Virus record (IMG/VR): IMGVR_UViG_3300010412_000054
Span: 1 to 32,403 of that record
Reading direction: 5' to 3' (one strand)
Source of the DNA: a virus
Length of the DNA stretch: 32,403 nt
Part shown: one piece after another, positions 8,182 through 16,348 of the stretch
Layout: the number at the start of each line of letters is the position of its first letter
How positions within the stretch are numbered: the first letter of the stretch is position 1
The notes under the pieces: generated by a model
What the model saw: the letters and a program-made list of their open reading frames with translations, nothing else
Told to the model about the DNA's origin: nothing
Databases searched by the model: none
Made by a program: the position numbers and the translations under genes

Positions 8182-8586
8182 CTATGCTAATGCACAGGTG
8201 ACAATTTCAATGATGTCGTTTTTGCTACTCTGAAAATAAATAGTTTGAGATTGATAAAAAGAAATGTCCTCAAAACTACTGCCTGCAGGAATGGTGAGAA
8301 ATTCAGTGTCAGTTGTTGCACCATAGGAAAATTTTATTTCACCACATTCCCTTGAACGTATTAGAAATTTTTTTGTGTTTGTTGGCAATGCAAAACTCGT
8401 TTCAATGCCAGCAACTATACTAATGTTGTGAATTTGTGAATCAGTGTCAGCTGTGCCATTGAGTGCGGCAATGACTCTCTCAAGTGCAGGGTCATAAACA
8501 AGCCTCGCCGACTTGTCAGGCACATGGTCAGGGTGTGCGAGAAAATTATCCTGGTCCCTATCATCATGTGACCTTGGTATTGCCAT
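8182..8586 (-). CDS. Putative small virion protein
   Basis: The 134-residue protein has a charged N-terminus (MAIPRSHDDRDQDNFLAHPD) followed by a beta-rich region (residues 55-134, including TKKFLIRSRECGEIKFSYGA and SQTIYFQSSKNDIIEIVTCA). The ATG follows an ATTCGAGGAATAAA leader with a good ribosome binding site that overlaps the end of the preceding 71-residue gene. The beta part resembles the C-terminal domain of the next gene product, so the two may be related structural modules. Function is not recognised. Confidence 0.6.
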   Translation of the reverse strand: MAIPRSHDDRDQDNFLAHPDHVPDKSARLVYDPALERVIAALNGTADTDSQIHNISIVAGIETSFALPTNTKKFLIRSRECGEIKFSYGATTDTEFLTIPAGSSFEDISFYQSQTIYFQSSKNDIIEIVTCALA

Positions 8587-8587
8587 T

Positions 8588-8803
8588 TTATTCCTCGAAT
8601 TTTATTAGACCAGCATCAATCAACCTATCCAACTCAATATAAAACCAGGCATACATTTGAGAGTCAATTGGGTCACGATAAAGGAATGATGGCGTGATTG
8701 ATGATTTCAACAGCGTGTTCAACTCAAACAGCAATGACTCCAGACCATCAGGGTCTGGAGCCACAACCTTGTATAAAATTTCAGTCTGTGATGATTGTCT
8801 CAC
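8588..8803 (-). CDS. Hypothetical small protein after the capsid gene
   Basis: A 71-residue product that begins at a GTG a few bases after the capsid stop codon. It is acidic and helical, with DGLESLLFELNTLLKSS and WFYIELDRLIDAGLIKFEE. Only an AAGGATG about 15 bases upstream could serve as ribosome binding site, so translation may depend on coupling to the capsid gene. Small proteins in this slot are often head completion or neck proteins, but I cannot assign it. Confidence 0.55.
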   Translation of the reverse strand: MRQSSQTEILYKVVAPDPDGLESLLFELNTLLKSSITPSFLYRDPIDSQMYAWFYIELDRLIDAGLIKFEE

Positions 8804-8806
8804 AGA

Positions 8807-9652
8807 TTAGTTGGCATCCTTGACAACAAGTGCAGACTTGCCTGCAGGTGCGCCTTGCAATTCAATGTGAAGACCTTGAACACCAAATTTTTGGTCTAGT
8901 ACTTCTAACATTGAACCTGTGCCATATTCTGGTGCCTTGCGAGTGTCAAACATTGGAGCTTTTTGGAAACCAATGGCACACGCGCTGCGCTCATACATAT
9001 AGTATGTTTGGGCACCAATCTCTGGAGTGACAAGAACATTCACACCATACAATCGGCCAAGAACACCATTTGGAATCACTGCAGCACCATATTTGTCTGC
9101 CTCAACAAATTGAGGAATGCCCAAAAGAATTTCTTCTTGGTCAGGGCCACAAGCAAAATACAATTCATTGCGCATTGCTTTGCGAGTCAACAACTTGGTG
9201 CGCATTTCAAGGAAAATGTCCTTGGTGATATCACCTAGGGTCACTGTCCCTGCATCTGCTACTGCCTCAAGCTCAGTGATGATCTGACCATCAACATACA
9301 CTGCATGGTCCTTGGCTGCAGTCTTGATGTATTCCTCACGAACATTGAGTTGTGATTCCAACTCATCATGAGAATCAATCAACCATGCAATTGTTGCACG
9401 TTTGTCCAACAACATGGTGTCACCTGCAAATTGCAAATTCTGAATTGTTGCCGCTGCACCTGATGCGCGGTTTTCAACAGTGAATGAACCATGCTTAGGG
9501 AATGTGATAGACTTGTCACCCTTTTTTGCAAACATAGACACATCACGGATTGATGGTGCAAGGATTGCCTCACTCACCAATAGACGTTGTGCAATTGCTG
9601 CAATTGTTGCTTGTTTTGTTGCCGCTAATGCTGCATCACCTGTTACTGCCAT
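8807..9652 (-). CDS. Major capsid protein
   Basis: The 281-residue protein follows the scaffold gene and has the sequence feel of an HK97-fold coat protein. It has an N-terminal helical arm (residues 1-45), a charged E-loop region with KKGDKSITFPKHGSFTVENR (43-62), a long helix (REEYIKTAAKDHAVYVDGQI around 125-144) and a C-terminal A domain with GVNVLVTPEIGAQTYYMYER. No protease gene is adjacent, and a separate scaffold is present, so maturation may not involve a delta-domain cleavage. The AAGGATGG ribosome binding site is strong. Exact family needs a profile search. Confidence 0.8.
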   Translation of the reverse strand: MAVTGDAALAATKQATIAAIAQRLLVSEAILAPSIRDVSMFAKKGDKSITFPKHGSFTVENRASGAAATIQNLQFAGDTMLLDKRATIAWLIDSHDELESQLNVREEYIKTAAKDHAVYVDGQIITELEAVADAGTVTLGDITKDIFLEMRTKLLTRKAMRNELYFACGPDQEEILLGIPQFVEADKYGAAVIPNGVLGRLYGVNVLVTPEIGAQTYYMYERSACAIGFQKAPMFDTRKAPEYGTGSMLEVLDQKFGVQGLHIELQGAPAGKSALVVKDAN

Positions 9653-9682
9653 TTTTTACCATCCTTGTTTAATAGTTTTGTT

Positions 9683-10279
9683 TTAACTTAATTTTCTCAA
9701 ATCATCCCACAAATCATCCAATTCCTTTTTTGCACTGGTTTTGATTGAACCAGGCTGATGATTTGAGGGAGTCACATCCTTGGTCTGTTTTGCACTGCCT
9801 GTGAACAAATAGGATTTTGATTTCCTCATGTCCTCAAGTAAAGCATCAACAGCTTGAAAATCCAACTCCAAACTGTCAGTCAATCCCTCTGACAACTCAC
9901 CCAATTTTGGACCTGCCAATTGGACCAGACCTTCAGGGTCAACACAACCTAATGCCTTGGCTCGACTTGCCACCTGGCCCTTGACTGCATTGAAAACAAT
10001 CTGTTGAGTTGAGGTTTTCTGGTTGTTCAATTGTTTTTGCAAATCTGCAATCAATTGGTCCTTGTTGCCCTCAGCTTTTAATTTGTCTTGAGTCATTGCA
10101 TCCAATTGGTTTTGCAATTCCTTCAGACGTTTTTGGTCACTTTTTCTCTGGTCTAAGACCTTTTGAAATGTGCCATAGTCAACAGACTGTGTTTGATTTT
10201 CAGTTTGATTCTCAGTGTTGCTACCAGCGTCACTGTTGGTGCCACCAGCACCATTTTGGTTTTCAGTTGACATTTTCAT
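9683..10279 (-). CDS. Capsid scaffolding protein
   Basis: I start it at the ATG at 10279 (198 residues) because AAGGATGGG lies just upstream; the longer frame opens with TTG. The N-terminus is disordered and Asn/Gly/Gln rich (ENQNGAGGTNSDAGSNTEN). It is followed by a long coiled-coil region (about residues 38-95) with KRLKELQNQLDAMTQDKLKA, and the C-terminus ends ELDDLWDDLRKLS, a helix of the type that binds coat protein. Location directly before the major capsid gene and this architecture fit scaffolds of the GP20/DUF4355 type. It would template procapsid assembly and then leave. Confidence 0.75.
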   Translation of the reverse strand: MKMSTENQNGAGGTNSDAGSNTENQTENQTQSVDYGTFQKVLDQRKSDQKRLKELQNQLDAMTQDKLKAEGNKDQLIADLQKQLNNQKTSTQQIVFNAVKGQVASRAKALGCVDPEGLVQLAGPKLGELSEGLTDSLELDFQAVDALLEDMRKSKSYLFTGSAKQTKDVTPSNHQPGSIKTSAKKELDDLWDDLRKLS

Positions 10280-10303
10280 CCCATCCTTTTTGGTTGTCAA
10301 AAA

Positions 10304-10864
10304 TTATTTTCGTTTCAGATTCCTGCGAATGGCTGAAACGACTTTCTTTTTAATATTCTCAAATATTCTGGCATCAATGCCAAGAAATTCTCGACCAATG
10401 TCCTTTAAATAAAATGCAATGTCATCAAATGATGGTGGTTTTTTCCGTTTGATCTTTTTGCCAGATTTGCCCTTGTAGCCAGGGTGTTTTCCGTCCTTGA
10501 GAAAAATAATCAGTTTGAACCTGGTGACATTTGCCTTTTTCAACTTCACAACTTTGTGAGTGATTGAATTCAACAAGGCACCAATCACTGTCAGGTTGGA
10601 CCTATCTGGTGACATATATGATGGCGTCCTGTTGTTTTCCTGCAGATATTTTCTGTGTTCAATTGTCACTGGTGCCAATGGTGGTTGTGACCTGTCCCTG
10701 GTCAAGTCCTTGCCCTCTCTGGTGAATCCCTTAATTTGATTCACAGTGTATTTGCCAATGGAATCAAATTCCTTTGGGTCCATTGCATCCTTGACCCTAT
10801 CAAACAATCTATTGGTTGAGGCCATATCCTTGTCCCTGAATTTGGCACCAGTCTTTTTTGCCAT
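10304..10864 (-). CDS. Basic head-tail / virion morphogenesis protein
   Basis: The start is the ATG at 10864 (186 residues), which overlaps the previous stop as TGATG and has an AGGGGTGG ribosome binding site. The sequence PPLAPVTIEHRKYL (about residues 62-75) followed by LTVIGALLNSI (about 91-101) resembles the morphogenesis proteins related to Mu gpG and HK97 gp10 (PPLxPxTIxRR...LxxTGxLxxSI). The C-terminal half is very basic (KHPGYKGKSGKKIKRKKPPS), and such proteins act at the neck or tail terminus. It directly follows another protein of similar style, so the pair may be diverged paralogues. Confidence 0.55.
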   Translation of the reverse strand: MAKKTGAKFRDKDMASTNRLFDRVKDAMDPKEFDSIGKYTVNQIKGFTREGKDLTRDRSQPPLAPVTIEHRKYLQENNRTPSYMSPDRSNLTVIGALLNSITHKVVKLKKANVTRFKLIIFLKDGKHPGYKGKSGKKIKRKKPPSFDDIAFYLKDIGREFLGIDARIFENIKKKVVSAIRRNLKRK

Positions 10865-11466
10865 CAACCACCCCTAGTGAATGTTTGACGTTGCACCCAT
10901 GAAATCAATGCCTGCCTGAAAATATCCCTGGCACTGGTTTGTTGTTCACCCTCAACCTCAACAGTTTCAGTTTCAGTCCTGATGATGTCCTCATATTCTG
11001 CAACAATCCCTCTGAATTCACTGTCTGTGAATCCCCAAAAATCCCTAGGATTGTTTTTCACAGGACTGTTGCCCTCATCCCATAAACCATTGTGGTTGGT
11101 GATGTGGCCATGTGCCTTGGCTGATTCTGTCGCATCAGTGAATTTCAAAATGATCTGTTGACCATCAATCTCTGCATCAATTGAATTCAACATTTCATCA
11201 CGCAATGTGAGGTTTGGGTCATTCGATGATTTCCAAATGGCATATTCATCAGAGGCCTTGTATTCCTTTGAATATGGCGCAAATTTTTTCCCAGTCCATG
11301 TGATGTTTTGATTCTGTGTCCTGTCAACCATCATATCAATCAAATCCTGTGCAACCTGCAATTTGAGGTTGTCATCATCAGGAAATTCCTGACCAAACAC
11401 CTCATCCAAATTGACAGTCAGTGTGATGTTTTCAGGGTCACTGATATCACGCTCAAACCTGGCCAT
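10864..11466 (-). CDS. Phage virion morphogenesis protein (gpG/gp10-like)
   Basis: The start is taken at the ATG at 11466 (200 residues, MARFERDISDPENITLTVNL); longer frames begin inside the portal gene. A stretch TWTGKKFAPYSKEYKASDEY (about residues 56-75), then LRDEMLNSIDAEIDGQQIIL and AKAHGHITNHNGLW, resembles the F.PYS..Y...L.DT...L......I...I...AK.HG pattern of phage virion morphogenesis proteins. These build head-tail junctions or tail ends. It overlaps the portal gene by 14 bp and the following gene by 1 bp, so all three are coupled. Family call by pattern only. Confidence 0.6.
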   Translation of the reverse strand: MARFERDISDPENITLTVNLDEVFGQEFPDDDNLKLQVAQDLIDMMVDRTQNQNITWTGKKFAPYSKEYKASDEYAIWKSSNDPNLTLRDEMLNSIDAEIDGQQIILKFTDATESAKAHGHITNHNGLWDEGNSPVKNNPRDFWGFTDSEFRGIVAEYEDIIRTETETVEVEGEQQTSARDIFRQALISWVQRQTFTRGG

Positions 11467-13051
11467 CACCCTCACCATCAGAGTTGTCATCACTGTCACC
11501 ATTGTTTGATGGTGGCATTGTGATTGTGGCACTCAATTGTTTGGCAATCATTTCCTGTTTTTCAGCACTGATTTCTGCAATGCGCTCTCTGGCCTGGTCA
11601 GGCTCAATGTTCTCAATCACTGACAATGCATCAACCTTTGACATTAGACCAAGTCTCATTTTAGTTTCAATGTTGGCCAGTTTTTCAGATTCAGTCTGAA
11701 TCATTTCTGGTTTGTAAAAATTCACAGACACATACAAATCATCAGGAAAATCATCAGTCCAATATTTCTTGTCAAGTTGTGTTTCATCACCCTTGAGGTT
11801 GTTGTGCCAAACACCAACCAGTTTCACCAATTCTTGTTCAGCACTGTCATAATTATTTTGGTCATCCTTTGAGGCAGAGAATTGTTCAATCATTGATAAC
11901 AATCTCTCAATTCCTGAATTGAATTTGTTTGACTCTGCCTTGCCTGAAATTGTTTTTGGGTCAATTCCCCGACTTGAGAGGAAATTGGCCAACAAGAATT
12001 CACCAAATTGGATTGATGCACCAATGTCAGGTGATGGTGACTCAAATGAAAATGTGGTTGGATTGTCAGGGTCCTGTGGCAATCGAATCCCTTGACGTGG
12101 CCCAATGGTAACATATTCAGGCAACAGGTCATCTGAACCAGTGAACACTGGCACTGCAAAACCCTGCATTCTGATGATGTCCATGATGATTGACATATAT
12201 GCATTGTATTCAATTGAAAAATCAGTGAGTGATTGTCCTTGTCTGACCCAAAATTCAAAATCCTTGGCGGGTGCAACATCAACAAATGGCAGGTGGCCAA
12301 CAATGGGTGATTCAATGTCAATCAGTCCATTGGCACCCATGTTTTCATCTGGCAATATCTCACCCATTCCATTGGTGATGAAATTCAATTCCTTTGTCCA
12401 CCAAACAAACCTGGCCTTTTTTCTCCAGTCATCTGCATCAGCAATTTTTTGGTTTCTGAAATCCTGATATGGTTGACGATATTGTGACTTGGTGTAATCC
12501 ATGTTTTTGTTGCCAGCAACAAACCTGGTCCGGTCAAAACCACCAATGAAATATGCCTCTGGCATTTCAGGGTTTTTGGAATCAGGCACCACATTCACAT
12601 GGTGTCTCAACAATGGTCTGATTTGCAATTTGCCATACATTGGCAACACCTGAAAAATGTTTTGATTCTGCAGTTTGAAAAATGCATTTGACTTGGCCAA
12701 CTTCACATTGAAATTGCCATCATCATACATCATCTGAAGTGCATTTTCCTGACCATCTGACAATGTTGATTTGTCAGATGCAAATTGCCTCTCTGGTGGT
12801 TCTTTATACAGTGTTGATTCCTGTTTCACCACACGTCTGGCAATATTGATTGAACTAATTTTTGGCATCTGTCTGACAGTGGCCTCATTGTTGATTGAGT
12901 CAATCAACTTGTCATAAACATACTGTTCTTGTCTGTCCATGAAACATTCAAATTCCTTGTATGATGAGGCCATCCTTTGGACATTTTCCTCACCCAATGA
13001 CTCATCAATCAAATCCTTGATTTCAGCCTGATTCTCATAGTTGATCGCCAT
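11453..13051 (-). CDS. Portal protein
   Basis: This 532-residue protein sits between the terminase region and the scaffold/capsid genes, the typical portal location. It begins MAINYENQAEIKDLIDESLG, has a helical N-terminal third and beta-rich middle, and ends with an acidic, Asn/Ser/Asp-rich tail (NGDSDDNSDGEGDGQV). Length matches the usual 400-700 residue range. The dodecameric portal forms the DNA channel at the unique capsid vertex and docks the terminase. A strong GAGGGATTAA leader precedes the ATG. The start overlaps the methyltransferase 3' end by 17 bp, and the 3' end overlaps the next gene by 14 bp. Confidence 0.75.
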   Translation of the reverse strand: MAINYENQAEIKDLIDESLGEENVQRMASSYKEFECFMDRQEQYVYDKLIDSINNEATVRQMPKISSINIARRVVKQESTLYKEPPERQFASDKSTLSDGQENALQMMYDDGNFNVKLAKSNAFFKLQNQNIFQVLPMYGKLQIRPLLRHHVNVVPDSKNPEMPEAYFIGGFDRTRFVAGNKNMDYTKSQYRQPYQDFRNQKIADADDWRKKARFVWWTKELNFITNGMGEILPDENMGANGLIDIESPIVGHLPFVDVAPAKDFEFWVRQGQSLTDFSIEYNAYMSIIMDIIRMQGFAVPVFTGSDDLLPEYVTIGPRQGIRLPQDPDNPTTFSFESPSPDIGASIQFGEFLLANFLSSRGIDPKTISGKAESNKFNSGIERLLSMIEQFSASKDDQNNYDSAEQELVKLVGVWHNNLKGDETQLDKKYWTDDFPDDLYVSVNFYKPEMIQTESEKLANIETKMRLGLMSKVDALSVIENIEPDQARERIAEISAEKQEMIAKQLSATITMPPSNNGDSDDNSDGEGDGQV

Positions 13052-13805
13052 TTAATCCCTCGATTCTTTTTTCTGCAATTGAAAAATATTTTTCATCCAA
13101 CTCAATACCAACAAATTTTCTGTTTAAATTTTTGCAAGCAACACCAGTTGAGCCGCTGCCCATTGTAAAATCTAAAACTGTTTCACCTTCAAGTGTGTAG
13201 GTTTTGATTAGGTATTCAAGTAAAGGCACGGGTTTTTGTGTGGGGTGTTGAGATTTTTTTTCTGAATCAATTACTAGCACATCATTTGGATAACAGGTGT
13301 AAATTGCCTCATATTTTTTGCCAACTTGATTTTCCCTTTTTCCTAAAGTTGAAAAATGTTTGCTTGGCTCAACACTTCTTATCTTCCCATGTGGCTTTAG
13401 TCCTTGAGGGTAGTAAATCATCTTATTTTTTGTTTGGTTTTGATGGTTTATTTTACCTAAACTAAAGACTGAAATTGTTTCCGTTGCTTTTAATGGTCTA
13501 TTTTTAGCGTGTTGGAATCCTGAATTTCTTCTGTTTTCCTTAAACCAAACCCAGTCGTATTTAAACCGCTTAAGGTTACTCACCCTTAACCGACTAGAAA
13601 ACGGTTCACTCCCGAATAAACAAATAGCACCATTGGGCTTAACTATTCTGTGCAATTGTTCCCACATCGGTTCAAACGGAATAACATTATCCCATTTACA
13701 AGCCGTGGTGCCATAAGGTGGGTCAGTCAAACACATATCAACCGATTTATCAGGCAGGGTTTTCATGATTTCCAAACAGTCACCATGAAAAATATTGATT
13801 GCCAT
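13035..13805 (-). CDS. DNA methyltransferase, DPPY type (beta class order)
   Basis: The 256-residue enzyme transfers a methyl group from S-adenosylmethionine to the exocyclic amino group of a base in DNA (N6-adenine or N4-cytosine). The catalytic motif DPPYGT is at residues 28-33. The conserved QHPTQKP segment lies in the middle-to-late part, and the SAM-binding motif FTMGSGSTG is at about 213-221. Catalytic motif before SAM motif is the beta-class order. No restriction endonuclease is adjacent, so it is an orphan that may protect phage DNA from host restriction. Dinucleotide use differs strongly from its neighbours (hand count: 46 TA and 15 CG in 766 bp, versus 11 and 6 in 780 bp of the portal gene), suggesting recent acquisition. 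The target sequence is not predictable here. Confidence 0.9.
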   Translation of the reverse strand: MAINIFHGDCLEIMKTLPDKSVDMCLTDPPYGTTACKWDNVIPFEPMWEQLHRIVKPNGAICLFGSEPFSSRLRVSNLKRFKYDWVWFKENRRNSGFQHAKNRPLKATETISVFSLGKINHQNQTKNKMIYYPQGLKPHGKIRSVEPSKHFSTLGKRENQVGKKYEAIYTCYPNDVLVIDSEKKSQHPTQKPVPLLEYLIKTYTLEGETVLDFTMGSGSTGVACKNLNRKFVGIELDEKYFSIAEKRIEGLNGDQL

Positions 13806-13809
13806 TCAC

Positions 13810-15186
13810 TCACCCTCTCATGTTGCCACCTTTTCGGCGTGTGGCTGATTTTGCTGACACAATCCCATATCCTGCAGCAGTTGTGACGTGTTGATATGGG
13901 TGTTTGGGACCATCATTCTCAATGAACCTTGAACCAGTTTTCCATTGAGTCAATCTGAATCCCTTGTCTAGTGTTGGACAATCCTGGTAAACAGTCAACC
14001 TCACCTCACCCTTGGAATTCATCAAATATGATCGCACATCATTGTGCCTTTGAACAATGGGGGGGTTTGATTTCTTGACCCTTGATGTGAATTTCAACCT
14101 GCCATCATCATAATTGGCCATGAATTTTTTGATGATATCCCAATCAGAATGAATTGACTTTGTGGAATTTGCTGCACCTGTGGCATCACCTGCAATCATG
14201 ATTTCACAACCAAAGTCAAGGACACCCCTTGATGCCCATTCCTCACAACTGTCCAATGTCCTCATTCCCTCAACAATGACCTCATCAAAAAAATGGAAAT
14301 GGTCATCAATATATTGGAATGCACAGGATGAAAAAGGTTTTCCCTCACCTATGTTGAAATCCCATGACAACCAAATAGGGTATTGCCTGTTGACCTTGTA
14401 TGATTGATTTGGCCTGAAATGAATTGAGGAATCATAATTGTAATAGATGCCATCTGACCCAATCTCAAGCCATTCACCCTCAAGCATCCTTTTTGCCATT
14501 TTCGGGTCATATTTTTTCTCAAGGTTTTCAACATACCACCAGGGCAAAAAAGGATTGTCCCTGGTCCTTGAATAATAGATGTGCGTGGTCGGGTCATCAG
14601 ACTGTGCAGGCACAACAATTTTGTCATATATCCAATGTGTGGGTGAATCAGGGTTTGTGCAGGCCAACACCATGTTTTGCCTCACACCCATCACTCGACC
14701 AACACGCGCAAATAATTCCTCAAAGGCAGTTGATTCCTCATCCTGCATTTCAGTGAATTCCTCAATCAACAACATGGACAATTCAAGTGACCTAAATTTT
14801 TGATAGTTACCATCTGACCATGACCTGGTGATAAGTCGGGAGCCATTCCTCAACTTGATTGATAGGTCAGCCATGTTGAGAAAGTAAAACGAGTCACGTT
14901 TGAAACAACTAAGTTGTTCAAGCAATTTCAACCAGATTGTTTCCTTGAGGTCAGTGAGATTTTTCCTGCACACACAAACAACGGCACCAGGGTTTTCAAT
15001 CATGTGTTTGATGGCAATATGGGCGGCAATGGTTGACTTGGCTGAACCAACAGCACCAGTCAACAGGATGGTCTGAACACCTATGTCAAAATTGATTTTG
15101 TTATGCAGGTCATAGGTGAGTTGGTGTTGCCACCTTATTTCAGTTGGATTGAATGACTCAAATGTGACTGCCTTTGCTGCACTCAT
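13810..15186 (-). CDS. terL: Terminase large subunit
   Basis: The 458-residue motor/nuclease packages DNA into the procapsid. The Walker A motif GAVGSAKS is at residues 44-51. An ATPase Walker B with catalytic acidic residues, LLIEE, is at 139-143. The nuclease domain has WDFN with D276 and GDATG with D334, matching the RNase H-like C-terminal domain of terminases. The start overlaps the small subunit stop as ATGA. Only 4 bp separate the stop from the methyltransferase ATG. Packaging strategy cannot be read directly, though the nearby HNH gene hints at cos-type cleavage. Confidence 0.93.
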   Translation of the reverse strand: MSAAKAVTFESFNPTEIRWQHQLTYDLHNKINFDIGVQTILLTGAVGSAKSTIAAHIAIKHMIENPGAVVCVCRKNLTDLKETIWLKLLEQLSCFKRDSFYFLNMADLSIKLRNGSRLITRSWSDGNYQKFRSLELSMLLIEEFTEMQDEESTAFEELFARVGRVMGVRQNMVLACTNPDSPTHWIYDKIVVPAQSDDPTTHIYYSRTRDNPFLPWWYVENLEKKYDPKMAKRMLEGEWLEIGSDGIYYNYDSSIHFRPNQSYKVNRQYPIWLSWDFNIGEGKPFSSCAFQYIDDHFHFFDEVIVEGMRTLDSCEEWASRGVLDFGCEIMIAGDATGAANSTKSIHSDWDIIKKFMANYDDGRLKFTSRVKKSNPPIVQRHNDVRSYLMNSKGEVRLTVYQDCPTLDKGFRLTQWKTGSRFIENDGPKHPYQHVTTAAGYGIVSAKSATRRKGGNMRG

Positions 15187-15629
15187 TCACCATCATCATC
15201 AGGTTTGGAATTTGGATTGTATGCAAGTTGAATTGGTTTTTCGATATCACCAGAATGTTCGATTTTGTCGCGCCATCCAAATCTGTTTTTCATGTTGAAC
15301 ACCCACACTGCCTGATTGAACACTGTTGATGCACCAGTCACCACATGGTCAACTGCCTTTTTCTCCCAAAAAATTGCACTCAAAGATTCGCCTTTTTTTC
15401 TGGCCTGTGACATTGCGTTAATTTCTTTGCACCATTTCAAACCAGTTTCATAAGAAATGCCAATGTGTCCACACGCTGCCATGAATGAATATCCTTTGGC
15501 CATTTCTCGAATGACAACATCACAATATTCATTTTTGAATTCAATCTCTGGTTGTCCAGGTTTGACCCTCTCTGCAACCTCATTTGATTCTATTTTTTGG
15601 ACCTGATTTTTTTGTTTTTGTTTTGACAT
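15183..15629 (-). CDS. terS: Terminase small subunit
   Basis: I start it at the ATG at 15629 (148 residues) because AAAGGA lies 5-6 bases upstream; the longer frame opens with TTG. The first half has a helix-turn-helix style DNA-binding region (REMAKGYSFMAACGHIGISY, then ETGLKWCKEINAM). The C-terminal half carries VWVFNMKNRFGWRDKIEHSG, a signature often seen in phage small terminases (FxLKNRFGWRD). It binds the packaging initiation site and recruits the large subunit. The start lies inside the 3' end of the metallopeptidase gene (50-bp overlap), and its stop overlaps the terL start. Confidence 0.8.
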   Translation of the reverse strand: MSKQKQKNQVQKIESNEVAERVKPGQPEIEFKNEYCDVVIREMAKGYSFMAACGHIGISYETGLKWCKEINAMSQARKKGESLSAIFWEKKAVDHVVTGASTVFNQAVWVFNMKNRFGWRDKIEHSGDIEKPIQLAYNPNSKPDDDGE

Positions 15630-15957
15630 TCGATTCCTTTTTTTGCTGTGCCTCAAATTTTCTCAACAGGTCATTCACCAGGTCAAGGTTTTCAACAAAC
15701 CAGGTTGAGAAATTCTGCACAACCATTTCCTGCAGGTCAAGGGTGTGAGGCACTTGGTTGATTCCCTGCCTTGAGAAAATTGCGTGTCCAATTTCATGCA
15801 GTAACACCTGCAATTTGTATTTTGGATTGTCATTTGTCGATGTGCAGAGGTGAATTTCATTGTTGACCTCATAAAACAGGCCAACAGCATTTGTTTCATT
15901 CACCAGGTTTTTCACCATTTTCACAGGAATCTGATTCCCGAACACTGCTATTTTCAT
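15580..15957 (-). CDS. ImmA/IrrE-like zinc metallopeptidase
   Basis: The ATG at 15957 is chosen (125 residues, MKIAVFGNQI) because AAAGGA lies upstream at suitable distance. The zinc motif HEIGH is at residues 54-58 with E55 as the likely catalytic base, and E77 in DLQEMVVQNF is a likely third ligand, as in gluzincins of the ImmA/IrrE type. A short beta segment NEIHLCTS precedes the motif helix, also typical. Family members cleave repressors or regulators. No repressor partner is adjacent here; the gene lies between HNH endonuclease and terminase genes, so its target is unknown. The C-terminus is lysine rich. Confidence 0.7.
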   Translation of the reverse strand: MKIAVFGNQIPVKMVKNLVNETNAVGLFYEVNNEIHLCTSTNDNPKYKLQVLLHEIGHAIFSRQGINQVPHTLDLQEMVVQNFSTWFVENLDLVNDLLRKFEAQQKKESNVKTKTKKSGPKNRIK

Positions 15958-16330
15958 GCTTAACAATCCTTTGAATGTGTTTTTTGAATTCATCCAATGT
16001 CATGTTCATTTTCATCCTGTTGCACAACCAGCAACAAGGCCTAGAATTGGCCGAGGTGTATCCTAGGTTGTTGTCCAGTCTATCTATACCATTGTATGTG
16101 TATGACCCTCTCAGGCCAGCATGGTTAAGTTTGGTGGCAGGTTTTCTGTTGCAGATGTAACAATTCTTGCGAGTGATTGTGAGAAATTCTGTGAATGAGA
16201 GTGTGAAGTCAATATTTCTGACCTTTGCATTGTGTTTGTATTTGTTGAACAGCAATTTGGCTGATGAAAAACCAGGTGGCTTGGCCTTGAAAATGAGAAA
16301 ACCCTTGGTGGCCATCCTTGGCCTGGTCAT
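15896..16330 (-). CDS. HNH endonuclease
   Basis: The product (144 residues from the ATG at 16330) has an HNH fold with paired zinc cysteines. NCYICNRKP is followed by NGIDRLDNNLGYTSAN and RPCCWLCNRMKMNMT, matching the C..C, G.DR.DN..GY...N, P.C..CN..K pattern. HNH proteins encoded beside terminase genes assist cos cleavage or packaging in HK97-like phages, which is the likely role; a free-standing homing nuclease is the alternative. The start is uncertain: ATGs at 16363, 16330 and 16315 all lack a well-spaced ribosome binding site. The 3' end overlaps the metallopeptidase gene by 62 bp. Confidence 0.8.
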   Translation of the reverse strand: MTRPRMATKGFLIFKAKPPGFSSAKLLFNKYKHNAKVRNIDFTLSFTEFLTITRKNCYICNRKPATKLNHAGLRGSYTYNGIDRLDNNLGYTSANSRPCCWLCNRMKMNMTLDEFKKHIQRIVKHENSSVRESDSCENGEKPGE

Positions 16331-16348
16331 CCTTGACACATTTAATTG

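Noticed and set aside
11890-12321. 143-residue frame within the portal gene, same strand, other frame
   Set aside because: It is internal to the portal gene, His/Cys/Leu-rich as alternate frames of this composition are, and has no ribosome binding site.
13035-13805. A restriction-modification pair including the methyltransferase
   Set aside because: The flanking genes are terminase and portal and no nuclease of a restriction type is adjacent, so it is an orphan methyltransferase.
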